Counted from the stretch's first letter, positions 1-8,677 are shown. The stretch: 30,410 nucleotides of DNA from CAYGUK01 sp964352985 (GCA_964352985.1 CAYGUK010000045.1:1-30410); one strand, 5' to 3'. Translations and numbers: made by a program. Notes: generated by a model not told the origin, from the letters alone.

Positions 1-429
1 AAAATTCACATAAGAAATATCACGATAATAGCGGTTATGCCATTTGACATTTGTTTTATAATCTTTATGCCAGTCAATCTTATCACCCAAATTAATCCAA
101 CCCGTTCCCAATAAATTAATTTGATTTGCCATGGCTTTCGTGGCGTAGTCTTGTAATCGAGTTATTTCATGCGCTGCTTGTTGCTGATATATTTTTAGAT
201 CTAAAAAGGGAATCAAATAATCCGCTTCACCTAATTGCTGCCAAAGAGTTGCTAATGATTCTGCTTTCAGTAGATTTAATAATTTATTTTTAGTAAAAAA
301 CCATTTTTCAAAAGGAATAATAAAACGATTCACTTGTGCTTTCGTGATATCGAGCACGCGATGCAATATCACCCGTGGTGGTTTTTTGATACCGCGCCGA
401 ATTTTACCTAAAATACCTGTTTGCAACAT
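1..429 (-). CDS. Heparinase II/III-family protein, N-terminal 143 residues (runs off left edge)
   Basis: This reading frame stays open from an ATG at 429 to the left edge, so only the N-terminal 143 codons are present. The protein starts MLQTGILGKI, continues with a basic, helical segment and reaches a motif around residues 112-135 (LLGTGWINLG then IDWHKDY) that is typical of the N-terminal helical domain of heparinase II/III-family proteins found in polysaccharide loci. Members are polysaccharide lyases or lyase-like proteins acting on uronic-acid glycans; the lyase-fold domain and catalytic residues lie outside the window. A second, complete member lies at 25104-26705. The gene diverges from the oxidoreductase at 616. 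Known co-occurrence of heparinase-like genes with such fused oxidoreductases supports the call. Function beyond the family level is not established. Confidence 0.72.
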   Translation of the reverse strand, partial: MLQTGILGKIRRGIKKPPRVILHRVLDITKAQVNRFIIPFEKWFFTKNKLLNLLKAESLATLWQQLGEADYLIPFLDLKIYQQQAAHEITRLQDYATKAMANQINLLGTGWINLGDKIDWHKDYKTNVKWHNRYYRDISYVNF

Positions 430-491
430 TTTTGTACATCCAATAATAAGCACCAACTTGCGCCTTCGAATCCGGATAAAAAAAAGAGAGC

Positions 492-497
492 ATTATA
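492..497 (-). promoter_or_regulatory. Candidate -10 element for the leftward heparinase-family gene
   Basis: The minus strand reads TATAAT here, a perfect sigma-70 -10 hexamer, which would start transcription about 55 bases upstream of the ATG at 429. The -35 match (TTAGAA, 18-bp spacer) is poor. In AT-rich DNA such a hexamer can arise by chance. Confidence 0.35.
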
Positions 498-615
498 CAT
501 CAACAAGCATTTACCTTCTAAATTAACTGTAATTACGCTAAGATTCTGCCCAACTTAAATTATTCGGCTGCTCACCCATTAGAGCTTTGTCGCCAGCAAG
601 ATTCGAGGATCCAGA

Positions 616-2748
616 ATGAAACAAGTATTAGTGAAAAAAGGACAAGCGGTTGTCGAAGATATTCCAGCCCCACTCGTTAGTAACAACACAATTTTAGTGG
701 AAGTGAAATATTCCTGCATCTCAATTGGTACGGAAATGAATAATGTTTCATTATCTAAAATGCCACTTTGGAAACGCGCCTTAAAACAACCACATAATGC
801 AAAAAAAGCCCTTAAAATGATGGCAACAAACGGCATTCTTCGCACCCATAAAGTGATTAAAGGCATGCTCGATAATGGTGTGCCGAGTGGTTATTCTTGT
901 GCGGGTGAAGTCATTGAAGTAGGTGAAAACATTACCGATATTAAAGTTGGCGATCACGTTGCGTGTGCTGGTGCCCAATGCGCTTTTCATGCAAATGTCG
1001 TTAGCGTCCCTCGAAACTTAGCCGTCAAAATACCTTCGACGCTAGATTTTGATGTGGCTTCCACGGTCACTTTAGGCAGCATTGCGATGCAAGGTGTTAG
1101 ACGAGCTAATCCAACGTTGGGAGAAACCTTTGTTGTTGTAGGATTGGGTATTCTCGGACAAATAACCGTGCAATTATTACAAGCTAATGGTGTGAAAGTC
1201 ATTGGTATCGATTTAGATCTTTCGCGTATTGCCACCGCCAAAAATTTTGGTATGGCGCATGGTTTAACTATTGAGAGTGAAAGTGACCTTGCAGAAATTT
1301 ATCGATTAACCGATGGTCAAGGCGCGGATGGCGTCATTATTACGGCCGCAAGTGCTTCAGATAAAATAGTGAGCCAAAGTTTTCAAATGTGTCGCAAAAA
1401 AGGGCGGGTTGTATTAGTTGGTGATGTCGGTTTAAATTTATCTCGCGCTGACTTTTACGCCAAAGAAATTGATTTTTTAATTTCGTGTTCTTATGGGCCT
1501 GGCCGTTATGATGAACAATACGAAGAAGGTGGTGTTGATTATCCTTTCGCCTATGTGCGCTGGACTGAAAATCGTAATATGCAAGAATATCTTTCACTTT
1601 GTCAACAACATAAAATTGATATTAAATCACTTATCAGTAAAACATATCCTATCACCGAAGCTTCAAAAGCCTATAGCGACATCAATGTCTTATCACCCAA
1701 ACCTTTATTAGTATTACTGAGCTATCCAGATCAAGGCAATTTAGATACGCATGTTATTACAACAAACACGAACCCCTTAAATAAAGATAAAATAAATATC
1801 GGCATCATTGGTGCGGGTAGCTTTGCCAAAACCATGCATTTACCGAATCTCGAAAAACTTAAACAACAATTTACAATTTACGCGATTAACTCACGCACAG
1901 GACATAATGCAAAATCTGTCGCTAAACAATATGAGGCACATATTGCTACTACCGATTATCAACAATTATTAAATGATGAAAACACCGATGCAGTGATTAT
2001 TTGTACTCGGCATCATACTCATGCGGAAATGGTCATTTCCGCATTAAAAGCAGGCAAGCATGTATTAGTTGAAAAGCCTTTAGCATTAACAAATGAAGAG
2101 CTTGATCACATCGAAACATTTTTCAAAACTTCCGATAACTCACCGATTTTATTAACGGGTTTTAATCGTCGATTTTCTCCGCTTATGCAACAAGTTAATA
2201 AAATCACATTAAAACGTCATCACCCTATGATCATCAATTACCGCATGAATGCCGGCTTTATCGATAAAACACATTGGGTCCATGGTGAAGAAGGTGGTGG
2301 CCGAAATCGTGGTGAAGCTTGTCACATTTATGATTTATTCACTTATTTAACCAATGCCAACGCCACATCTATTACGGCAGTTAGCATAGAACCCAATGAT
2401 AATTATTATTTAGCCAGTGATAATTTTTCCGCCACCATCACATTTAACGATGGCTCAATTGCGAATTTAATTTACACTGCAATGGGCAACAAATCACATC
2501 CCAAAGAAAGCATGGAAATTTTTGTCGATGGTAAAGTCATTTTAATGGAAGACTATAAATCACTCACGGTTAAAGGCGAAAATATTAAACCTATTAATAA
2601 TCGCATTATCGATAAAGGACAATTTAACGAATTAAAAGCGTTTGCAGAATCGATTTTAACGACAGGACAATCCCCTATTCCACTTTGGCAACAAATTCAA
2701 GCAACGCGAATTGCCAATACTGTGGAACAATTTTTGATAGGAAATTAA
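616..2748 (+). CDS. Fused zinc-type alcohol dehydrogenase / Gfo-Idh-MocA oxidoreductase
   Basis: This 710-residue protein joins two NAD(P)-dependent dehydrogenase modules. Residues about 1-370 are an MDR (zinc-type alcohol dehydrogenase) domain with a GEVIEVG segment and a Rossmann motif GLGILG at 176-181. Residues about 392-710 are a Gfo/Idh/MocA domain with its own Rossmann motif IGAGSFA at 398-404 and the family EKP motif at 486-488. The start is supported by GAGGA at 605-609, six bases before the ATG. Such fusions are known from bacterial exopolysaccharide and O-antigen loci, often beside heparinase-like and AsnB-like genes, as here, and are presumed to act on sugars or nucleotide sugars. 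The substrate is unknown. The stop is three bases from the amidotransferase start, so the two genes are surely co-transcribed. Confidence 0.88.
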   Translation: MKQVLVKKGQAVVEDIPAPLVSNNTILVEVKYSCISIGTEMNNVSLSKMPLWKRALKQPHNAKKALKMMATNGILRTHKVIKGMLDNGVPSGYSCAGEVIEVGENITDIKVGDHVACAGAQCAFHANVVSVPRNLAVKIPSTLDFDVASTVTLGSIAMQGVRRANPTLGETFVVVGLGILGQITVQLLQANGVKVIGIDLDLSRIATAKNFGMAHGLTIESESDLAEIYRLTDGQGADGVIITAASASDKIVSQSFQMCRKKGRVVLVGDVGLNLSRADFYAKEIDFLISCSYGPGRYDEQYEEGGVDYPFAYVRWTENRNMQEYLSLCQQHKIDIKSLISKTYPITEASKAYSDINVLSPKPLLVLLSYPDQGNLDTHVITTNTNPLNKDKINIGIIGAGSFAKTMHLPNLEKLKQQFTIYAINSRTGHNAKSVAKQYEAHIATTDYQQLLNDENTDAVIICTRHHTHAEMVISALKAGKHVLVEKPLALTNEELDHIETFFKTSDNSPILLTGFNRRFSPLMQQVNKITLKRHHPMIINYRMNAGFIDKTHWVHGEEGGGRNRGEACHIYDLFTYLTNANATSITAVSIEPNDNYYLASDNFSATITFNDGSIANLIYTAMGNKSHPKESMEIFVDGKVILMEDYKSLTVKGENIKPINNRIIDKGQFNELKAFAESILTTGQSPIPLWQQIQATRIANTVEQFLIGN

Positions 2749-2751
2749 ATC

Positions 2752-4641
2752 GTGTGTGGAATCGTTGGTTGTTATGCTTTTAATGATTTTGCTATTACCG
2801 AAGATTATCTTAATCCCATGCGTGATAGCCTTTATTTACGTGGCCCAGATGGTTTTGGCACATGGATTAGCGATGATAAAAAAATAGGTTTTGGACATAG
2901 GCGATTATCGATTATTGATTTATCGGAGCATGCCGCGCAACCTATGCAAAGTCATTGTGGTAATTTTGTGTTAACTTATAATGGCGAAATTTATAATCAT
3001 CGCGCCATCCGACAAGAATTAATAGAACTCGGTGTCACCCATTGGCGAAGCGATCACTCTGATACCGAAGTTTTATTACAAGCATTTGCAACGTGGGGCA
3101 TCGAGTGTATCGAAAAATTTCGAGGCATGTTTGCATTTGCTATTTATGATAAACGTGAAAAAACACTCTGGTTAGTCCGTGATAGAATTGGTATCAAACC
3201 TTTGTATTTTAGCCAGCACCATCAGCGTCTAACTTTCGCATCAGAAATAAAAGCCTTATTAAAAGATCCGGACCAACCACGAAATATGAATGAAGAAAAT
3301 TTATTTTATTATCTTTCATTCTTAACAACACCCGCACCTGATACATTATTTCAAGGCATTCATAAACTTGCTTGTGGCACTTGGATGAAAATAAATCAAC
3401 ATGGCGATATCACTACTCATAAATATTGGGATGTCTGGGATCACACTCAACCCTTAAACAAGTTAAGCCATGATGATATTGCCTGTCTACTTCGCCAAGA
3501 ATTAGAAACCGCCGTTAAATTACGCAAAGAAAGCGATGTGCCCGTCGGTGTATTTTTATCAGGCGGCATTGACTCCAGTACCAATGCAGCACTATTTGCC
3601 AAAGATGGTAAAACCATTAATACGTTTTCGATTGGCTACGACAATGATTATGCTAGTTATAAAAATGAATTACATTATGCCAAACTCATGGCAGATACCG
3701 TGCAAGCAAATTATCACGAAAAACGATTGAATATTGATGACTTAATTTCTTTTTTACCTGAAATGGTCAAACTGCAAGATGAACCCATTGCTGATCCTGT
3801 TTGTGTCCCTGTTTACTATGTTGCAAAATTAGCAAGAGATAATGGCACGATAGTGTGTCAAGTAGGCGAAGGCGCAGATGAATTATTTTGGGGTTATCAA
3901 AGTTGGAAAGCAAAACTGCGTTTACAACAATTAAGTAATATACCTGGCAGCAAACCATTACAGTATCTCACTAGTTCTCTTTTAAAATTAGGCCATAAAA
4001 CCCACACGGTTCAATATGAATTACTTCGTCGCTCTATTAATAATGTGCCCATTTTTTGGGGTGGTGCTGAAGCCTATTACAAAACACAAAAACAACAATT
4101 ATTATCACCGCGTTTAGCGAAGAAATTTGAACATAATACAGGCTGGGATGTCTTAGCCAATTTATATTCTCATTTTTTAAATCACGCACACGAAAAATCC
4201 ACATTAAATTGGATGAGTTATGTTGATTTAAATTATCGTTTACCCGAATTATTATTAATGCGCGTCGATAAAATGTGTATGGGTGTTTCGCTTGAAGCAC
4301 GTGTGCCTTTTTTAGATCACAAATTTGTCGAACTGGCGATGAGTATTCCTAGCAAAATTAAAACACACAAAGGCATTTCAAAATACATTCTTAAAAAAGC
4401 CGTCCGTGGTTTAATTCCCGATCAACTTATCGATCGCAAAAAACAAGGATTTGGCGTGCCAGTTTATGAATGGTTTTTTGATAAATTAGGTAGCTGGGCA
4501 AAAACCGAATTAAATGACTTCTGCAAGCAAACAGATTATTTTAATAAAGCTGAAATTGATAAACTCATCGCCACGAAACAAGGGCCACAAGTTTGGTATT
4601 TATTAAATTTAAGTTTATGGTGGAAAACGTTTATTTCATGA
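2752..4641 (+). CDS. AsnB-type glutamine-dependent amidotransferase (asparagine synthase family), copy 1
   Basis: This 629-residue protein has both AsnB modules. The N-terminal class-II glutaminase begins MCG, giving the nucleophile Cys2, and has NGEIYNH at 77-83. The C-terminal synthetase has the ATP-pyrophosphatase loop SGGIDSS at 270-276. The start codon is GTG, preceded by AGGA in the end of the upstream gene; it must be this one to place Cys2 at the mature N-terminus. The family uses glutamine ammonia and ATP to amidate a carboxylate. In housekeeping AsnB this is aspartate, but polysaccharide-locus members are thought to amidate other carboxylates, such as uronic acids. Context, directly behind a sugar dehydrogenase fusion, favours the second role. 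The sequence alone does not decide the substrate. A second, divergent copy is at 9374-11227. Confidence 0.9.
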   Translation: MCGIVGCYAFNDFAITEDYLNPMRDSLYLRGPDGFGTWISDDKKIGFGHRRLSIIDLSEHAAQPMQSHCGNFVLTYNGEIYNHRAIRQELIELGVTHWRSDHSDTEVLLQAFATWGIECIEKFRGMFAFAIYDKREKTLWLVRDRIGIKPLYFSQHHQRLTFASEIKALLKDPDQPRNMNEENLFYYLSFLTTPAPDTLFQGIHKLACGTWMKINQHGDITTHKYWDVWDHTQPLNKLSHDDIACLLRQELETAVKLRKESDVPVGVFLSGGIDSSTNAALFAKDGKTINTFSIGYDNDYASYKNELHYAKLMADTVQANYHEKRLNIDDLISFLPEMVKLQDEPIADPVCVPVYYVAKLARDNGTIVCQVGEGADELFWGYQSWKAKLRLQQLSNIPGSKPLQYLTSSLLKLGHKTHTVQYELLRRSINNVPIFWGGAEAYYKTQKQQLLSPRLAKKFEHNTGWDVLANLYSHFLNHAHEKSTLNWMSYVDLNYRLPELLLMRVDKMCMGVSLEARVPFLDHKFVELAMSIPSKIKTHKGISKYILKKAVRGLIPDQLIDRKKQGFGVPVYEWFFDKLGSWAKTELNDFCKQTDYFNKAEIDKLIATKQGPQVWYLLNLSLWWKTFIS

Positions 4642-4717
4642 TGAACTTTAATCAATGATTTCTTATTGCTGAAGTGATCAATTATTTTGTCTAGAATAAA
4701 TAGTCATATCGAAATTT

Positions 4718-5998
4718 TTATTTTTTATAATGACGAACACAACGACCATCTTGACTACAACTACTATCCATGTCTCTAGTGGTATCGCTTTGTTTTCGTA
4801 CAGGCATACCACTCGGTGTAAATCGTTGTAACCCAACTGACGCTAATTGATCATCAATATGCTTAACCACATAATGAGGTAAGCCTTTTACGTCAAAGTT
4901 TAGCGAAATGGATTCTAATCGTAAAGAATCCCAATTTGCGCGCTCATCATAGAGAGGATCATCGGTTAAAGAGGCTCTTCTATAAAATCCTTGTCCATCT
5001 GTTTGAATATTCCACGGATCACAAATATCACCATCCAATTTTAATCGTGCTATTTCTTCAGCAGCTAGCTTTTTCGCTGCATCACTACTATCTTTTGGTT
5101 TAATGGATACATCATCTAAGCTACTATTTAAAAGTAAAAAAACGTGATCGGCAGAAGGATGTGCCTCAGCAGTGAGCAATTGAATTTTTATAGTTTGACC
5201 CCGATCCGAAAAATGTTTTAGTAAATCTGCAATCGATGAAAACGAATATTCGCCACAGCGTGCTTGACCTTGCTTTTTTATTTCAGCAGCTTGATACATT
5301 ATACGCTTGATCTTAAGTAATTGTTGCATAACATGGCTGAGTTTTTGCACTCTTTCATCAGTCATTCTTTGTAAGTGATCAAATTGCGTCCTAGACGTTA
5401 ACGTTTTTACTTTTTCTTGTGCCTCAGCAAGAATCTGCTCGCGAAATATATTATATATTTCAGTTTGTGTTTCACTTATTTGTATCTGATGCGCTTCTAA
5501 TTCACTTCGCCATTCCAAAAACGCTGTTTTATCCATACTTAGATATTGGCTAGACCATGTATTAAATTTTTCGAGTTCTTCGCTACATTGATCACTAGCG
5601 CTAATTTGAATTTCTTGTAAATTTCCAGATCTACTTAACTGCTCCGCGATTCTAGCATAACAAAATGGCATCGCCCTCCCCTGATAAACCGTTACTCTTC
5701 CTGATGGCGGTCTATTTTGGACTGTCAATTCTTTAGTTTTTTCACGACATATTTTTGAAGCATCACGACGCATCTCTTTTGTTCGCTGAGATTCAATAGC
5801 GGCGCTTGCACTTGCCACATGCGAACCCAAAATTAACAATACAAAAAGTAGGCTCGTCGTTTTATCTGCATTCGCACACAATAAAAACCGTGAAGAACTA
5901 TGGTCTCTATCCGCTTTTATTCTTGCCTCATGCAACCCTTGTCTTCTTCTTTGTTCTGCAATAAGTTGGCTTTTTGCTGGATTCTTTTTCTTTGGCAT
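4718..5998 (-). CDS. Putative membrane-anchored or secreted cysteine peptidase-like protein (C-H-D triad), possible effector
   Basis: I recognise no named family. The 426-residue protein has a basic, hydrophilic N-terminus (1-47), one hydrophobic segment at about 48-67 (SLLFVLLILG...) that could be an anchor or a late signal sequence, a charged, probably coiled-coil region (about 155-245), and a C-terminal domain. That domain carries three spaced motifs: RCGEY with Cys248, DHVFLLL with His285, and CDPWN with Asp327. Cys, then His before a beta-strand, then Asp-Pro-Trp is the order found in papain/transglutaminase-fold enzymes, so a thiol peptidase or related hydrolase is inferred. A decayed partial copy lies just upstream at 6128-6476. 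No good ribosome-binding site precedes the ATG, so the start is uncertain. The gene converges on the amidotransferase. Confidence 0.6.
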   Translation of the reverse strand: MPKKKNPAKSQLIAEQRRRQGLHEARIKADRDHSSSRFLLCANADKTTSLLFVLLILGSHVASASAAIESQRTKEMRRDASKICREKTKELTVQNRPPSGRVTVYQGRAMPFCYARIAEQLSRSGNLQEIQISASDQCSEELEKFNTWSSQYLSMDKTAFLEWRSELEAHQIQISETQTEIYNIFREQILAEAQEKVKTLTSRTQFDHLQRMTDERVQKLSHVMQQLLKIKRIMYQAAEIKKQGQARCGEYSFSSIADLLKHFSDRGQTIKIQLLTAEAHPSADHVFLLLNSSLDDVSIKPKDSSDAAKKLAAEEIARLKLDGDICDPWNIQTDGQGFYRRASLTDDPLYDERANWDSLRLESISLNFDVKGLPHYVVKHIDDQLASVGLQRFTPSGMPVRKQSDTTRDMDSSCSQDGRCVRHYKK

Positions 5999-6036
5999 AA
6001 TCTAATACTTATTTTTATTTATTAACTTCATTTAAA

Positions 6037-6042
6037 AGTATA
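6037..6042 (-). promoter_or_regulatory. Candidate -10 element for the C-H-D protein gene
   Basis: The minus strand reads TATACT about 40 bases upstream of the start at 5998, a five-of-six match to the -10 consensus. No convincing -35 is visible 16-19 bases further upstream. Confidence 0.3.
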
Positions 6043-6097
6043 GATTAAAATTGGCTAAAATAATTACGGAATATAGAAAATTTATAATTCTCATTAA

Positions 6098-6118
6098 GTA
6101 AAATCATTGTGATTTTAC
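6098..6118. repeat. Perfect 9-bp inverted repeat between the C-H-D gene and its decayed copy
   Basis: GTAAAATCA and TGATTTTAC are separated by TTG, giving a 9-bp stem with a 3-base loop. No T-run follows on either strand, so it is not a classical terminator. It sits between the pseudogene (6128) and the promoter region of the intact gene. It could be an operator or a weak terminator remnant. Confidence 0.5.
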
Positions 6119-6127
6119 CTAGTAAAT

Positions 6128-6476
6128 TTAATGGCTTATTTTGATGGTTCTACCCTCTGCTGAATAGTATGTTAATAAATCTGCAATTGTTGAACCCACA
6201 TATTCACCACAACGCACCAATCCTTTTTCTCTTATTTCATCTGCTTGATACATAATATGCTTTATATCAAGTAATTGTTGCATGAAATGTGCTAATTTAT
6301 CTTCTTTCTTATGAGTCATTCGCTGTAAGTGATCAAATTGTTTTTGTGAAATTAACGTTTTTATTTTTGCTTGAGCTTCAGCAATAATTTGCTGATAGAA
6401 TATGTTATAGAACTCAGATTGTATTTCATAATCAGAAATAATCTTTCTCTTTTGAATTGATAATTTTAGGGAATAT
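6128..6476 (-). pseudogene. Truncated remnant of a paralogue of the C-H-D protein at 4718-5998
   Basis: From a stop codon at 6477-6479 the minus strand is open to a TAA at 6128-6130 with no plausible gene start at its upstream end. From about 6428 onward it matches residues about 179-271 of the neighbouring intact protein almost in register: YNIF, FDHLQRMT, MQQLL, IMYQA, RCGEY, SIADLL and TIKI all recur. The frame stops right after TIKI, so the Cys-containing motif is kept but the His and Asp motifs are gone, as are the N-terminus and hydrophobic segment. An internal ATG could start a 63-residue peptide at 6319, but this is best read as a decayed tandem duplicate. The longest shared block is the helical region before the Cys. 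Confidence 0.8.
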
Positions 6477-6757
6477 TAGCAACAAACTCATTTTCCTGAT
6501 GAGGAAATTTTTTTTAAATAATCCCATTCGTGTTATTTTCGGATGATTGTCGATAGTAAAAACAGTTATATAGCAAAACCAAAATAATACGAACTTAAAA
6601 TTATTTAATTAGATAACAATCTATTTTGGATACCTAGATCTTTATAATCATAAATCTCAGTAAAGTTTAAATTAATAATATGAATTCCAATTGATAAATC
6701 ACTTTGTTTAGGGTATTGTCCTTTACAATAATAAAAATACTAAAATAAGTAAAATCC
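6477..6757. other. Non-coding stretch upstream of the ankyrin gene, with an inverted repeat
   Basis: I find no gene in these 281 very AT-rich bases. They must hold the promoter of the ankyrin gene and may hold residues of the decayed paralogue's 5' end. Near the ankyrin start, TATTGT and ACAATA (6714-6730) form a 6-bp inverted repeat with a 5-base centre. TTGTCC (6716-6721) and TAAAAT (6741-6746) are spaced by 19 bases and are a poor promoter candidate. Confidence 0.4.
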
Positions 6758-7699
6758 ATGAGTGTAATTAGTCGCGATATTACTGCATTAACGCATCATC
6801 TTTACGTTAAAAACAATGATTTACATAATGCTATTCAAAAAGGTAATCATGATGAAGCCATCGCATTAATCAATAGCGATATCAATGGCCAATTAATTAA
6901 TAGTAGAGGGGCATTTAATAATACGCCCTTATTATTTGCCCTTAAAACAGGCGCATTTTCAGTTGTTGCGGCATTATTAAATCATCCTAAAATTATTGAT
7001 TCAATTGAGGTTGCTGATGACCGAGGTTTAACGCCATTACATTGGGCTTGTATATTTAGGCAAACTGATATAATTCGAACATTATTAGATTTAGGTGCCA
7101 AAGATTTGCAAACAGAAAAACTTCGTGGTGAGCCTAGGACTAACCTTGGTTACTGGCCTAAACCTTCAACACTTTATTCACATCCAATTGATAGCTCGTA
7201 CTTAATTCATCATTATATCCTGCGACCACCAGAAACTACTGCTTTTTACCATTCAGTCATTACCGAGCAAGAATTGAGTATGAGAGTTCATAGTAGTCAT
7301 CGTTTCTTTGTGTATCGAGTAGATAGCCCCCAATCAGCAACAAAATATGATCACGTCGGATACTATTTTAACTATGAATTAGGCCATTCAATAAAGGCAA
7401 CATCTGGATTTCGTGATAATACAATGTTTGAAATATCAGGCACACCGTGGGTATCTGATCTTGTTTTTCATATGATGCCGATTTGTTTAAATAACGGCAT
7501 AAAGGGTTTAAGTGATTTTAGTAAGGCACTCGAGTATTTTAGTACTGATCCGCAACTTTTTTATTACCATGCTTTTGGTGAAGGGCTTTACCCTTTTTGT
7601 GCTTGGCGAGATGCGATTTTAGTTGATGAATCTTTATTAAAACAGTTTATTGAATATGAATATGCTCAAACGAGTCTTAATAAATTTACTAAAAGTTAA
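6758..7699 (+). CDS. Ankyrin-repeat protein, possible host-directed effector
   Basis: The 313-residue protein starts with two clear ankyrin repeats and one degenerate one: about residues 20-48 (LHNAIQKGNHDEAIALI), 49-81 (NNTPLLFALKTGAFSVVAALL) and 87-115 (GLTPLHWACIFRQTDIIRTLLDLGA). TPLHWA is the textbook ankyrin signature. Residues about 130-313 form a separate aromatic-rich domain that I do not recognise. There is no signal peptide or membrane segment. Ankyrin proteins of this size in intracellular gammaproteobacteria are often type IV-secreted effectors that bind host proteins, but no secretion signal can be read here with confidence. The gene stands alone, without a co-directional neighbour within 160 bases. 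A purely bacterial role remains possible. Confidence 0.8.
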   Translation: MSVISRDITALTHHLYVKNNDLHNAIQKGNHDEAIALINSDINGQLINSRGAFNNTPLLFALKTGAFSVVAALLNHPKIIDSIEVADDRGLTPLHWACIFRQTDIIRTLLDLGAKDLQTEKLRGEPRTNLGYWPKPSTLYSHPIDSSYLIHHYILRPPETTAFYHSVITEQELSMRVHSSHRFFVYRVDSPQSATKYDHVGYYFNYELGHSIKATSGFRDNTMFEISGTPWVSDLVFHMMPICLNNGIKGLSDFSKALEYFSTDPQLFYYHAFGEGLYPFCAWRDAILVDESLLKQFIEYEYAQTSLNKFTKS

Positions 7700-7862
7700 A
7701 GTCTTCCACCTAACATCGCGCAGTTGGATTTCATGTCCATCACTCTGCTTAACTAATGACTTTACATAAATATTGATAAAAATATCGGTTAATTTAATTA
7801 CTAATAAAGTGGTAGAATATGTTAATGAATTATAATAATAAGTTTTTAAGAAGTGTTCGATT

Positions 7863-8576
7863 ATGCTTAGTCAATCACAACCTATCTCTAATGAAATACG
7901 CTTGTTAATTAGTAGCACTTACAAGAAATGTCTTGACACTAAAAAAGACTCATTGGAAGCAGCTCAATATTATAAGCTTGGAAATTTTGACAGCGTCATC
8001 TATATTTGTGGTGAGTTAATTCTAGCTTTTGAGGAGTGTACTCAGGAACTCACGGAACAAGTTATACAAGATGATGTTGGAAATTTTGTCACTCAAGATT
8101 ATGCTAGCAAAGTTTCTGAAATGGCAAATATTGTTAGAAAACTACAGGATGAAAAAACCTCAAAGTTTAAAATCCCTGGATTGGTTGGGGATTTGAAAAG
8201 TGCTTTTAATTCCTTTTCAGCGATACAAGGATTTCGTTCATGTCCTGAAATACTTAACAATAGCTCAGCAGATATAAGATTTGCAATAATATATTTAATT
8301 GTATTTAACACGATGCATGAACTCTATTCTAACATTCAGCATATAAGAGCCTGGTCACCACAATCAATAGCCATCAAGACTTTTTTAGAAAGTGTTCCGC
8401 TCAGAATTTCAAAAGTTCAAGAATATGTCAAATTATCTGTGCCTGGTTTTGATTTGAATGGAATATTACAGGAATTAAGAGCAGGTAAAGCTAGATCGGC
8501 TCAAGAAGAGCGTAAAAGAGCTGGAGAGGTATCGATTGTTGTAGATGTTGTTCATTCTCATAAAAATAGATCTTAA
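7863..8576 (+). CDS. Protein of unknown function, mostly helical, basic C-terminal tail
   Basis: I do not recognise this 237-residue protein. It has no signal peptide or transmembrane segment. It is predicted to be helical, with a moderately hydrophobic stretch at about 138-160 and a charged C-terminal tail (EERKRAG, then SHKNRS). Its start is weakly supported by AAGAAG at 7848-7853, nine bases before the ATG, and TATAAT at 7831-7836 could be a -10 element. It lies between an ankyrin gene and a polysaccharide operon, inside a segment of lineage-specific genes. A role as an effector is possible but is only guilt by position. Confidence 0.6.
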   Translation: MLSQSQPISNEIRLLISSTYKKCLDTKKDSLEAAQYYKLGNFDSVIYICGELILAFEECTQELTEQVIQDDVGNFVTQDYASKVSEMANIVRKLQDEKTSKFKIPGLVGDLKSAFNSFSAIQGFRSCPEILNNSSADIRFAIIYLIVFNTMHELYSNIQHIRAWSPQSIAIKTFLESVPLRISKVQEYVKLSVPGFDLNGILQELRAGKARSAQEERKRAGEVSIVVDVVHSHKNRS

Positions 8577-8581
8577 GCATT

Positions 8582-8601
8582 AAAAAGTAAACTTAGTTTA
8601 C
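8582..8601 (-). terminator. Candidate rho-independent terminator of the leftward polysaccharide operon
   Basis: Read on the minus strand, GTAAAC-TAA-GTTTAC forms a 6-bp stem with a 3-base loop followed at once by five T residues. It lies about 75 bases beyond the last stop codon of the leftward operon (8678), between two convergent genes. The stem is short and AT-rich, so it would be weak. Confidence 0.42.
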
Positions 8602-8677
8602 AACTTAATTATATAAAATAATAAACATGGCATGATGATAAAAAATTTTATTGAAATGATATATTTTTTAAAATTAA

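Noticed and set aside
344..526. Plus-strand open frame of 60 codons at the left end
   Set aside because: It overlaps the N-terminus and promoter region of the leftward heparinase-family gene on the other strand, has no recognisable motif and no ribosome-binding site.
579..1597. Several minus-strand frames opposite the fused oxidoreductase
   Set aside because: They have no family motifs and mirror the codon structure of a well-supported gene.
6128..6319. Possible intact 63-residue small protein
   Set aside because: It is the internal part of a longer truncated match to the neighbouring gene, starting at a Met that is internal in the paralogue, so a pseudogene fits better.
6593..6611. CTTAAA...TTTAAT direct repeat reminiscent of a PmrA box upstream of the ankyrin gene
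   Set aside because: The half-sites match poorly, the TTAA spacing is one base short, and it lies about 150 bases from the start codon in very AT-rich DNA.
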